From Saprospiraceae bacterium (GTDB lineage: Bacteria; Bacteroidota; Bacteroidia; Chitinophagales; Saprospiraceae), in NCBI GenBank assembly GCA_016715405.1, contig JADKAE010000022.1, forward strand, positions 52,501 through 97,316: 44,816 nt of DNA. Direction: 5' to 3'. Under the pieces are notes generated by a model, which saw only the letters and a list, made by a program, of their open reading frames with translations, did no database searches and was not told the DNA's origin. Made by a program: the position numbers and the translations under genes. The stretch's first letter is position 1; every line of letters begins with the position of its first letter. This document shows positions 37,405-44,816 of the stretch, one piece after another.

Positions 37405-39645
37405 TCAATACCATCGGTTATTATAAAACACCCATTTATCTGCCCTTTTATACAAATTAAGCCCGGCGGGGCGAATAAGCAATTCGTCGAGGTGGAGGTT
37501 TTGTTTTTTCAGCGCTTTATTTTTAAGATAAATGGCAATGCGATTGCCGGGGGCGCTGAGGTTGAAAGTCCACTCCAAAAGTCCCCAGCCATTGTTGTCG
37601 AAAGTTTGCACCCATTCGCGGACTTGTGCATCGCGGCGATGTACTTCCTGGCCTGTTTTTTCATCGTATTCCACAATCGCTATATCGGTGCGAGGGTGCA
37701 GATCGGCCTGCAGGTGCATCCACACCGAAAACACATATTGATTCGACTGCTGTGTGGGGAGGGTATCTTCAAACAAAGTTACGCCGTCGGCTGCGGAGGC
37801 TTCCCAGGCGCCCTGACCCATATATACTTGGGAAGCGCGTTGGTCGTCAAACGATTGGTACACAAAGCCGCTGTCGGGGGCAGATGCCAGCAGGCCGGAG
37901 CTGGTGCGGTACAATAACGAATCGGCAGCCAAAACCTGCGTAACTGCTGCCCTGCGCACTTCGACGCGTTTGGAAAACAATTGCAAAGGCAAGCGATATA
38001 GCCGCAAAGGAGGATTCTCGTATATCAACTGGGCATCTTCCAGCAAGTGACGGTAATCAAACGGGCCTTCTGCGACCCGTTCTTCATCCCAGGCCAGCAG
38101 CAGGGGCTTTGTATTGGGAAAATCATCCAGGATAAGCGGCAAGCGATAGGGCTCCATGACCAGTTGTAGTTGCTTGATTGTTTGCGACAACGACGTGCGC
38201 GTAAGCATGGCGCCGGTAGAGGGCAGCCCTGTCTGCATCGCCAGCGTTTGCGTCTTTTGACCGATAAAGCCGCTGAGCGCCCACCAAAAATTGTCGGAGC
38301 CGATATTGTAATAGGGAACCGGCAAAATAGCCTGGTATTCGCTGTAATTGATCTTGAGGTCAGTATAGCGGTGACCGGGATTAAGCTCTTCAATATCGTC
38401 GAGCCGGCAATCAAAACTGCGCGTAAAAAACCAGGCCTCCACACTCAATACCAACACGGCTGCGATCACAAGTCCTTTACGCCAGTCGGCGCCACGCGAC
38501 ATCCATCTATACAACAGTACAAACGCGATAATATTGCTGGAAAAATAAAACACCCAGGCAAAGCGGCCTATTGAGCGGAACTGCTTGAGAGGGCCGGTAT
38601 AGTCGAGCAGGAATTCCAAACCTTTGATTGCAAAAGGGAAACCGGTAGCAAAGATAAACAAAGCCAATCCGGTAAAAAACAGGGCATTGAGGTATACCGA
38701 ACGGCGGCCCTCTATTTGCACGGGAAGGAGGGGGGGGGGGAGAGGGGGCGAGGGGAGGGGGCGAATAACCTGACTGCAACCTGGCCTATTAAGATCAGAA
38801 AGCCCACTAATGCTACGATGCCGATGTAGGATTTGCCTTCGTAGTCTACCTGTTTGATCGCAATGATATGCTCGTGAATCCAGCGGAAATGGGGTTGAGT
38901 CAGTGAAGTGAACACGCCTTCGGGGCGGGTATTATAGTTCAAAAAACCCCATGGTGAGGAAGTGCGGTCGGTGACGGGGTCGCCGGCCATCATCCACCAC
39001 CAGAAAAAAACAAATGGCAGCAGCACCTGCACGGCAAAATGCATGGCATACCGCGGCAGAAGCGCCCAACGGCGCTGTATCAGCCAGCTGAAGGCAAAAT
39101 AGCCGGCCACGGTAAAAGAAAGTATGGCAAAAAAGTAAAAGTGAATGAGCGAAAAAAACCAGATTAGCAGGGCAATGCCCAAGCTAGTCGACCAGTGGTG
39201 TCGCTCTTCCCATTTGAGCAAACCGTACAACAAGGCTGTCAGCGCTGCGGGATGCGCCAGGCCGTAATGCGAAATAAGCCGCTCAGAAGGAGGCGACAAG
39301 AAGGTTATCGCCAGCGAAATGGGGATGCTATACCAGGCGGGAAGCCCCAATCGCCGAAAGAGCACATACAAGAATATCACACACCAGGCCAGCGAAAAAA
39401 GCAGAGAGAAGTGAAGTCCTGCGATGCCGTAGTCGGCCAGCTCCGGAATGCGTTTGCTGATGGCTTTGAGCGTATTGGAGATGGCGGGTTGTGCATCGCC
39501 GGGGATGACGTGTTCGCCATAGGGATAGTTCATGGCTTCGAGGCGGGTATAGCTGCTGTCGTAGCGAACATGATACACCAGTGCCAGGTACGTTTTGAAT
39601 CCATCGCCCCAGGGTTCAATCACTTTGCTATTGGGCGTTTTAAAC
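37405..39645 (-). CDS. Large multi-pass membrane protein, frameshifted and 5'-truncated
   Basis: About 745 codons. The N-terminal soluble loop (TPNSKVIEPWGDGFKTYLAL, MNYPYGEHVIPGDAQPAISN) is followed by 8 or more TM helices (LFSLAWCVIFLYVLFRRLGL, TALLYGLLKW, LLIWFFSLIHFYFFAI, VGFLILIGQVAVRLF), then, after a frame break, more TMs (LNALFFTGLALFIFATGFPF, FYFSSNIIAFVLLYRW) and a large periplasmic part ending in a lectin-like beta domain (SVWMHLQADLHPRTDIAIVEY). The break is at a G11 run (38730-38740) in G-rich sequence that encodes an APSPRPLSPP stretch. No start codon or N-terminal TM precedes FKTPNSKV: the sequence runs straight into hemB on the other strand. Resembles large GT-C/YfhO-like Bacteroidota membrane proteins; function unknown. 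Confidence 0.7.
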
Positions 39646-40571
39646 AAGAAACGCACCTCAGCGTAGACCACCTGGTACAACCGCTGTTTTTGATGCCAGG
39701 CGCCGGTGTCAGATTGGAAGTAGCATCTTTGCCTGGCACGTTTCGCTTGTCGCTCGACCATCTCTTGCAGGAAATAGAAAGCTGCATGAATCTGGGGTTG
39801 CGCAGTTTCATAATGTTTCCCGCCGTCCCGGAAGTGCACAAAGACAAAACCGCCACGTACAGCTACGACCCCGGCAACTTCTACCTGCAGGCTGCCCGCG
39901 CCATCAAACAGCGCTTTCCGGAGTGCTGCCTCATCAGCGACGTAGCGATGGATCCATACAGCGTGGATGGCCACGACGGCCTTGTGCAGCACGGGCAAAT
40001 CGACAACGAAGCCACCTTACCTATCCTGGCGCGCATGGGCGTTGCCCAGGCTGAAGCCGGCTTCGATATGCTGGGCCCTTCGGATATGATGGACGGCAGG
40101 GTGGAGGCGATGCGCCGGGCCCTGGATGCCGCCGGATACCATTACACCGGAATACTTTCCTATACCGCCAAATACGCCAGCGCTTTTTACGGTCCCTTCC
40201 GCGACGCACTCGACTCGGCGCCGCGCGACGAGGCAGGCATTCCCAAAGACAAAAAAACTTACCAGATGAACCCTGCCAACCGGCGCGAAGCGCTCATTGA
40301 GGCAGAGTTAGACACCCTGGAGGGCGCCGATATGCTGATGGTAAAACCCGCGCTCCACTATCTCGATGTGATTGCCGGCATCAAACAGCATACCTCGTTG
40401 CCGGTTGCGGCTTACCATGTAAGCGGTGAATGTGCGATGTTATTGGCTGCCTGCCGCAACGGCTGGCTCGACTACGAAAAGGCCATGCCGGAAACCCTGC
40501 TGAGCATCAGGAGGGCAGGCGCGGATGTGATTCTCACTTATTTTGCGAAGGACTTTGCGGAGAGACTTTGA
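39644..40571 (+). CDS. hemB: Porphobilinogen synthase (5-aminolevulinate dehydratase), N-terminus missing
   Basis: Condenses two 5-aminolevulinate to porphobilinogen in haem biosynthesis. Conserved sequence begins QETHLSVDHLVQPLFLMPG at ~39644, then LPGTFRLSLDHLLQEIE, the metal/active-site strand DVAMDPYSVDGHDGL (Cys replaced by Ser/Asp in this loop, the Mg-type), SDMMDGRVEAMR, the Schiff-base Lys in LSYTAKYASAFYGPFR, the second Lys in MLMVKPALHYLD, and YHVSGECAM. The first ~20-25 residues of the usual N-terminal arm are absent, because the sequence joins the 5' end of the minus-strand membrane gene. The first in-frame ATG is 39694. Either the gene was truncated by deletion or the contig is misjoined. 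Confidence 0.88.
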
Positions 40572-40572
40572 G

Positions 40573-40630
40573 ACTGTGCGACTATACGACTATGCGACTT
40601 CAAGCGCAGAGGTCGCATAGTCACATAGTC
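40573..40630. terminator. Octamer repeat hairpin after hemB (CGACTNTN family)
   Basis: The 22-nt arms 40580-40601 and 40609-40630 pair with about three mismatches around a 7-nt loop. The left side is made of GACTGTGC, GACTATAC, GACTATGC units, the right of the reverse word. It lies between the convergent hemB and DoxX-like genes. Confidence 0.7.
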
Positions 40631-40639
40631 TTATTACAA

Positions 40640-40993
40640 TTATCCGATAACCGAATTATCGGTGGCTACGTATTTGGCATACATCCAGGCGCCGCCGGCC
40701 AGCATAGTGTCTTTGAGCAATTGCCCCATATCACCTGCCATTGCGGGTTTGAGGTGAATGGCAAATACAAATACCAGCATCATAATGCCAAGCAATGTAG
40801 AAGCCAGCTTGTCGTATTTGCCCAAAAGCATACTTGCAGCAGCAGCGATAAGACAAGCGCCGGTGAGGTAAACCAGCCACACCTGGCCATAAGCAAGGCC
40901 GGCCATCGCATTGGCATTCATCAAATGCAAAACGCCAAAAACGGCAAAAGGGAGAGCAAACAGGTACTTACCCAGACTGTGAAGAGCGTTCAT
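40640..40993 (-). CDS. DoxX-like small membrane protein
   Basis: 117 residues with four TM helices: LGKYLFALPFAVFGVLHLM, VWLVYLTGACLIAAAASMLLG, LASTLLGIMMLVFVFAIHL and a final hydrophobic helix (LLKDTMLAGGAWMYAKYVA). This is the DoxX/DoxD-related pattern. Family members are linked to redox or oxidative-stress functions, but no partner is visible here. Frame intact; a possible -7 box lies at 41054-41061 on the minus strand. Confidence 0.82.
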   Translation of the reverse strand: MNALHSLGKYLFALPFAVFGVLHLMNANAMAGLAYGQVWLVYLTGACLIAAAASMLLGKYDKLASTLLGIMMLVFVFAIHLKPAMAGDMGQLLKDTMLAGGAWMYAKYVATDNSVIG

Positions 40994-41053
40994 GTACTGT
41001 TGTTTTAGTTGGTAAATGTTTTGTTAAAAAACGATGTATAAACATCTATTGAT

Positions 41054-41061
41054 CAAATATA
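41054..41061 (-). promoter_or_regulatory. Putative -7 box for the DoxX-like gene
   Basis: Minus-strand TATATTTG, 61 nt upstream of ATG 40993, in an AT-rich gap (40994-41242) that also holds the upstream region of pnuC. Motif match only. Confidence 0.35.
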
Positions 41062-41242
41062 GTATAATTATACATTTTGCACTTATTTATCGAATTTTTT
41101 TATAGTATTTAGCCTACAGATACGCTAACAAGAGTGACAACACACAAAAACACAAAATTATATTTCATTTTAAAATAATTACATTTATCCCTTTAAGCAA
41201 CCGGCGCCTGCCAATTGCACAATGGCGCCAGGAATAATTGCC

Positions 41243-41840
41243 ATGGAAATTAACCTGATGACTGTGCTGGAAATCGTCGCCACCGCGAGTGGATTGATTC
41301 ACGTATTCCTGCTGACCCGTGAAAAGATTATAGCGTGGCCGTTTGGGATACTCACCGTAACCCTATATGTGTACATTTTTTTACGCATCCAAGCTGTATT
41401 CGGATGCCATCCTGCACGTTTTTTACATTGTGCTGAACTGTTTTGGCTGGTACAACTGGGCGAGAAGGGAAGAAGAAAAGGAAGAAGTAGTGATAGGCAG
41501 GTTGTCGGCTAACCTATTAGCCTTATTGGCGGGAACGATCATACTTGGCGCCTTAGGCTGGGGGTATGTGATGAGAACGTATACCAACGCAGATTTTGCT
41601 TATTTCGACGCTTTCATTACCGTATCCAGCCTGCTGGCGCAATATTTGCTCACACAAAAGAAAATAGACAACTGGATTATCTGGATCATTGTCGACCTGG
41701 TGGCCATACCTATATATCTGCTCAAGGGGCTCTATTTTACGTCGGGATTGTATGTGGTATACCTATTGCTATGCATTTCCGGTTTTTTGGCCTGGCGGAA
41801 AACCATGCTTTCCTCAAAGCTTTCCCGTGTTATTGGGTAA
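41243..41840 (+). CDS. pnuC: PnuC-family vitamin-precursor transporter, frameshifted
   Basis: About 199 codons, seven-TM-type transporter for nicotinamide riboside or, in related PnuT/PnuX proteins, thiamine or riboflavin. ATG 41243 (MEINLMTVLEIVATASGLIHVF) is preferred to 41222. Then TREKIIAWPFGILTVTLYVY, KLYSDAILHVFYIVLNCFGWYNWARR, SLLAQYLLTQKKIDNWIIWIIVDLVAIPIY (with the W/D motif of the family) and LKGLYFTSGLYVVYLLLCISGF. The T7 run 41376-41382 is one too long; six T restore VYIFYASKLYSD. No TPP riboswitch was seen upstream, so the substrate stays open. Confidence 0.87.
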
Positions 41841-41926
41841 GCGGGGAGCTGTAACGATATGTTTGAACAATTCCACAGTCGACAAAACCGGTTCTTCCCT
41901 GGCTTCTTCTTTAGACAGTTGTTCTT

Positions 41927-42698
41927 TTACCCGGAGTTTTTTGCATTTACCAGTTGAAATTCGCTTTCATCGTAGTGGTACAGCGTCCATTTGCCCCAAT
42001 TGTATTCCAGCGCGGTAAGATTTTCCACCCAATCGCCCGAATTGAGGTAGGTTACCGTATGGCCGTTCACTTCTACTTTTCGGATTTGCGGGCGGTGGAT
42101 ATGTCCACAAATCACAAAATCGTATTCTTGTTCGGCGGCCAGGCGGATAGCGGTATCTTCAAAATCGCTGATAAACTTGACGGCCTCTTTGACCCCATAT
42201 TTAATTTTTTTGGCCAGCGATAACCGCGACATGCCGAAGGCCAGGCGAACCGCGTTGATCCAGCGGTTTATCAGAATGAGCCAATCGTAGCCTTTACTGC
42301 CGAACTTGGCAATCAGCGGAGAGTATTTGATAAAGACATCAAAGATGTCACCGTGAAAAATCCAATACTTTTTGCCCTTGAGTTGGAGTAACAACTTATC
42401 GCGCAGATGGATATTGCCCGTACTAAAATCCGAATAGCGCCGTAGCATATCATCGTGGTTGCCGGTGATGTAGTATACTTTGGTGCCCTTTGCCGATAAG
42501 CGCAATATGCGGTGAATCACTTTCAAATGATCCTTGGGAAATAACGCTTCCGGAATTGCCACGTTCAATGAAATCGCCATTGAGGACCAGCGTTTCCGGC
42601 TTGATGCTATTGAGGTAGTTGAGCAATTCTTTGGCATGGCAGCCGTAAGTGCCCAGGTGAACGTCTGAAATAACGACTATGTCTACTTCCCTTTTCAT
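41927..42698 (-). CDS. UDP-2,3-diacylglucosamine diphosphatase-like metallophosphoesterase, two frameshifts
   Basis: About 258 codons, calcineurin-like phosphoesterase fold. Metal motifs: DVHLGTYGCHAKELLNYL (DxH), LNGDFI (GD), ITGNHDD (GNHD), FHGDIFD and ICGHIHRPQ (GHxH). The YFPKDHLKVIHRIL segment is typical of the LpxH-like UDP-diacylglucosamine pyrophosphatase family. Two deletions lie close together: near 42562-42566 (after GDFI) and in the G3 run 42536-42538; repairing both gives GDFI-x-TWQFRKRYFPKDHL. Likely acts in lipid A synthesis or a related envelope pathway; experimental LpxH function in this lineage is not shown. Confidence 0.85.
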
Positions 42699-42789
42699 GC
42701 TTTATTGCGGTGAGTTCCGAAACTTGTCGCAAGTTGGCAAGCACGTGTGAAGTAGATGTAAAAATAGTGTGATGATTTGGTAAAAATTG

Positions 42790-42897
42790 ATGTGCTGATG
42801 GGTTAATGGGTTGATGTGCTGATTTGCTGATTTGCTAATATTTATTACTATTAACATATTATCAGCAAATCAGCAAATCAGCAAATCAGCAAATTAA
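42790..42897. terminator. Octamer repeat hairpin (AGCAAATC family)
   Basis: Left words GCTGATTT/GCTGATGT (to 42840) face four AGCAAATC-type units on the right (42864-42897). A perfect core pairs 42818-42836 with 42864-42882, and the stem extends imperfectly to ~42810 and ~42897. It follows the stop of the 42899 lipoprotein on the minus strand. Confidence 0.7.
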
Positions 42898-42898
42898 C

Positions 42899-43390
42899 CT
42901 ACTTCACCGTATCCTGCGCAGCGGGAGCAGGTGGCTGTTGAGGAGGTGTTGTTTGTTTTGTGTTGGGGTCGTAGGGTATCAGTATTTTGGGAAAAACCAT
43001 GCCCCTTTGCTTGGTAGAGGCAAGAATAATCCTTTCGGAAGTAAACTCGAGGATGAGGTTACCATCGGATTGCATTTGGGTAGTAGCCATAAAAAGTTCT
43101 TTGCCATCGCCGCTGATTTTCCAGCCGCCAACCGTTTCGCTGCCGTCGCTAAGCTTAATGACCAGTTTACCGTCCGGCTTAAACTCCAGCGAACCGCCTT
43201 TCAAACGGGCCATAGTAGCATCCATCAAACTCTTTTCCATTTCGCCGAGGGGCTTATTACGCATAGAGTCGCGGATAGACGCCTCGTCGTATTGCCAGGG
43301 ATGAGCGGTTATGATTTCCTTATAATCGCTTTTTTTCGAACAGGAAGCTGCCGCAATTGCTACGAGTACAATAAACATCCAGGTGCGCAT
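42899..43390 (-). CDS. Lipoprotein, lipocalin-like/DUF domain
   Basis: 163 residues. Lipobox AIAAASC (Cys ~17), then AHPWQYDEASIRDSMRNKPLGEMEKSLMDATMARLKGGSLEFKPDGKLVIKLSDGSETVGGWKIS and a final Pro/Gln/Ala-rich tail (TTPPQQPPAPAAQDTVK). The HPWQY...LEFKPDGKL...GGWKIS pattern is that of a lipocalin-like small Bacteroidota lipoprotein family; the role is unknown. A -7 box (minus TACTTTTG at 43435-43428) lies 38 nt upstream. Confidence 0.8.
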   Translation of the reverse strand: MRTWMFIVLVAIAAASCSKKSDYKEIITAHPWQYDEASIRDSMRNKPLGEMEKSLMDATMARLKGGSLEFKPDGKLVIKLSDGSETVGGWKISGDGKELFMATTQMQSDGNLILEFTSERIILASTKQRGMVFPKILIPYDPNTKQTTPPQQPPAPAAQDTVK

Positions 43391-43427
43391 AATAGCAGAG
43401 TTGTTTTAGTTTCTGAAAATGAAAGCG

Positions 43428-43435
43428 CAAAAGTA
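43428..43435 (-). promoter_or_regulatory. Putative -7 box for the 42899 lipoprotein gene
   Basis: Minus-strand TACTTTTG fits TAnnTTTG and lies 38 nt before ATG 43390; no clear -33 partner. Confidence 0.4.
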
Positions 43436-43454
43436 AAGAATTTTGCGGAAAAAG

Positions 43455-44322
43455 TCAGGAGAGCAGCCGTTTGTGATTTTTGCGGTATTCGCTGGGGCTG
43501 ACGCCGGTAACCTCGCGAAACTGCTTATTGAAATTTGATAAATTATTGAATCCGCATTCAAAGCTCACCGCTGCTATCGTATAGTGGTCATCGGCAAGAA
43601 GGCGAGAAGCGTGGGCAATGCGAAATTCATTCACAAAACGGGTAAATGTTTTGGTGGTCATTTTTTTAAAATAACGACAAAACGCCGGGGTTGTCATATT
43701 CACAGTTGAAGCCACGTCATCGAGCATAATACCCTGTTGATAATTTTGCTCTACAAAATCGTACACGGCGCGCATGCGTTCCTGGTCCTGCATATTCACT
43801 TCGAGCGCAAAACCGTCCACGTTGAGCAGTTTGTATTCCTGAGAGCCGGCAAGTTGGTTTAAAATACCGAGCAATTCGATCAGGCGTTCGAAGGGAGAAA
43901 GTTCGACCAGCCTGACAAGGCGCTGTCCTACCTCCCATTTGGTATGCCCGTGAAGGTAAGCCCCTGCTTCGATCGTTCGAAAAGTTGTTGGATGGCGTGC
44001 AATTCGGGGCGGCGCAGAAAATCGTGGCCCAGAAAGTCTTCTTTCATTTGCACCACTATTTCTACATGCTCTTCGAGCAGCCAAGGTAAAGCCTTGGAAT
44101 TAAGTCTTGAAGTTAGAGACCCAAAAAGATCAGGTCGCCGTCTTGAAATTCGGAAATGTGGGTGCAGATATGGCGTTTACCTGTCCCATTTGAAATATAT
44201 ACAATTTCGTACTCGGGGTGGAAATGCCAGTTCGGCTTTTCCTCCGCGCATATTTCTGTATGCTTCCTGATGGTAAACGAATTGCCAAATACAGGGTCTA
44301 TCCTCTCTAGTGTAGGTTTCAT
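43455..44322 (-). CDS. AraC-family transcriptional regulator, two frameshifts
   Basis: About 289 codons. The N-terminal cupin/AraC ligand domain starts MKPTLERIDPVFGNSFTIRKH with WHFHPEYEIVYISNGTG, IGEFQ-type EFQDGDLIFLG. A helical middle (LNSKALPWLLEEHVEIVVQMKEDFLGHDF, LHAIQQLFERSKQGLTFTG) leads to the C-terminal double HTH: LDDVASTVNMTTPAFCRYFKKMTTKTFTRFVNEFRI and ECGFNNLSNFNKQFREVTGVSPSEYRK. Missing bases near 44120-44122 (G run on the minus strand) and ~43945 (one C) must be restored to read through. An inverted repeat GTTCA-N4-TGAAC at 44327-44340, just upstream of the start, could be an autoregulatory site (weak). Confidence 0.85.
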
Positions 44323-44383
44323 GTAAGTTCATTGGTGAACAAACGCTAACTCCACAATTTGGCTGGTTATTTGGAAGGGAAAA

Positions 44384-44450
44384 GTTATCGGTTATCGGTT
44401 ATCGGTTGTGAGTTTTAAAAATAAACTGATAACCGATAACCGATAACCGA
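44384..44450. terminator. Heptamer repeat hairpin (GGTTNTC family)
   Basis: Three tandem GTTATCG (44384-44404) plus GTT face three GATAACC (44428-44448). A perfect 20-bp stem forms between 44388-44407 and 44431-44450, with an AT-rich loop that itself contains AGTTT/AAACT. It lies between the YeeE gene and the AraC gene on the minus strand, so it can end the YeeE transcript. Confidence 0.75.
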
Positions 44451-44493
44451 CAGCCCTCATAACGGACAAGGGGCAAAGTTTGCACCAAAGATA

Positions 44494-44816
44494 TCAATGA
44501 GGAATTTTGCTGCGAAATTTTCCGTACACCCAGGTGCCGGCAACCGCGCTAAGCAGGGTAACGATCACTACCGTAAATCCGCTGCCGATTTGCGCGAATA
44601 GCGGGCCAGGACAAGCGCCGGTTATAGCCCAGCCGATGCCGAACAATACCGCTCCCCATACATTGCCCCAGTGGAATTTTTTGTCGCTAAATGCCACCGG
44701 TTCACTGCGGTTTTAGGTTAAATTTTTGATACTTAAACCGAAATGGCGCCCACTACCACTGCCAAGCCGATAACTCCGTACATGTGAAGCTTTGAAAGCG
44801 GAACATTTCCTGAATA
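44494..44816 (-). CDS. YeeE/YedE (DUF6691)-type sulfur transporter half, partial and frameshifted
   Basis: The C-terminal part in one frame reads VAFSDKKFHWGNVWGAVLFGIGWAITGACPGPLFAQIGSGF and TLLSAVAGTWVYGKFRSKIPH, a DUF6691/YeeE helix pair with the family GACPGP motif. The sequence upstream to the window edge encodes IQEMFRFQSF, MYGVIGLAVVVGAISV and KFNLKPQ in changing frames. That needs about four indels in ~110 bp: ~44786, ~44735, ~44723 and ~44708. The family usually comes as two halves of a thiosulfate/sulfur-compound transporter; the partner half, if present, is outside the window. Confidence 0.8.

Noticed and set aside
39195..39640. Extending hemB upstream along its open frame to 39195
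   Set aside because: That stretch is antisense to conserved membrane-protein sequence and does not resemble the HemB N-terminal arm.
40994..41242. Possible TPP riboswitch upstream of pnuC
   Set aside because: AT-rich, but no recognisable THI-box elements were found.
1870..44322. Programmed ribosomal frameshifting as an explanation for split genes
   Set aside because: Too many unrelated genes are affected, with both +1 and -1 shifts, and no shared slippery site with a following structure.
1..44816. Mobile elements, prophage or integrase-type genes
   Set aside because: No transposase, integrase or phage structural gene could be recognised on either strand.

Overview
The window looks like a chromosomal segment of a Gram-negative Bacteroidota bacterium, probably of the Saprospiria/Chitinophagia type. 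The evidence is a type IX secretion (T9SS) toolkit (PorP/SprF-like protein, OmpA/PD40 protein, giant PKD adhesin with a type B sorting domain, a type A sorting tail on a DUF4331 protein), TonB receptors with a CarboxypepD_reg-like domain, an HYC_CC_PP-type metal protein, weak Shine-Dalgarno signals and TAnnTTTG-type -7 promoter boxes. No IS element, phage, CRISPR array or rRNA was seen. The genus cannot be fixed from the sequence.

Layout. 0-4 kb: 3' end of serC, then a convergent two-gene glycosyltransferase operon (GT2 plus GT-C) and a YgjP-like metallopeptidase. 4-7 kb: ribosomal operon rpsF-rpsR-rplI, a geranylgeranyl-reductase-like flavoprotein and tRNA-Ser(CGA). 7-10.6 kb: acetyl-CoA hydrolase/CoA-transferase, then a four-gene metal-handling cluster (HYC_CC_PP protein, outer-membrane protein, two HMA proteins). 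10.6-21 kb, minus strand: PorP/SprF, then OmpA, then a ~2,100-residue adhesin. 21-25 kb: a secreted beta-helix-like protein, an orphan HlyD-type protein, an MBL-fold hydrolase and a small conserved hypothetical. 25-27.7 kb: beta-barrel protein, two lipoproteins and a 2OG-Fe(II) oxygenase. 27.8-36.5 kb: TonB receptor, tandem DUF4331 paralogues, TPR lipoprotein and a double-fasciclin lipoprotein, probably one secreted/envelope locus. 36.6-44.8 kb: tlyA, a large membrane protein, hemB, a DoxX-like protein, pnuC, an LpxH-like phosphoesterase, a lipoprotein, an AraC regulator and a YeeE/YedE (DUF6691) protein.

Two window-wide patterns stand out. First, many otherwise recognisable genes are broken by single-base indels, mostly in homopolymers (GT-C, GT2, flavoprotein, adhesin, oxygenase, TonB receptor, TPR, fasciclin start, large membrane protein, pnuC, phosphoesterase, AraC, YeeE), plus two in-frame stops. 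Because housekeeping and accessory genes are hit alike, consensus error is the simplest explanation; I annotate whole genes across these lesions. Second, many intergenic gaps, especially 3' of genes, hold short tandem repeats of 7-, 8- or 16-nt words, often with an inverted counterpart that makes a long hairpin. The same words recur at distant loci (CGACTNTN three times, GGTTNTC three times), and a separate palindrome family keeps its loop while its stem covaries. These repeats are the best candidate for something poorly described here.
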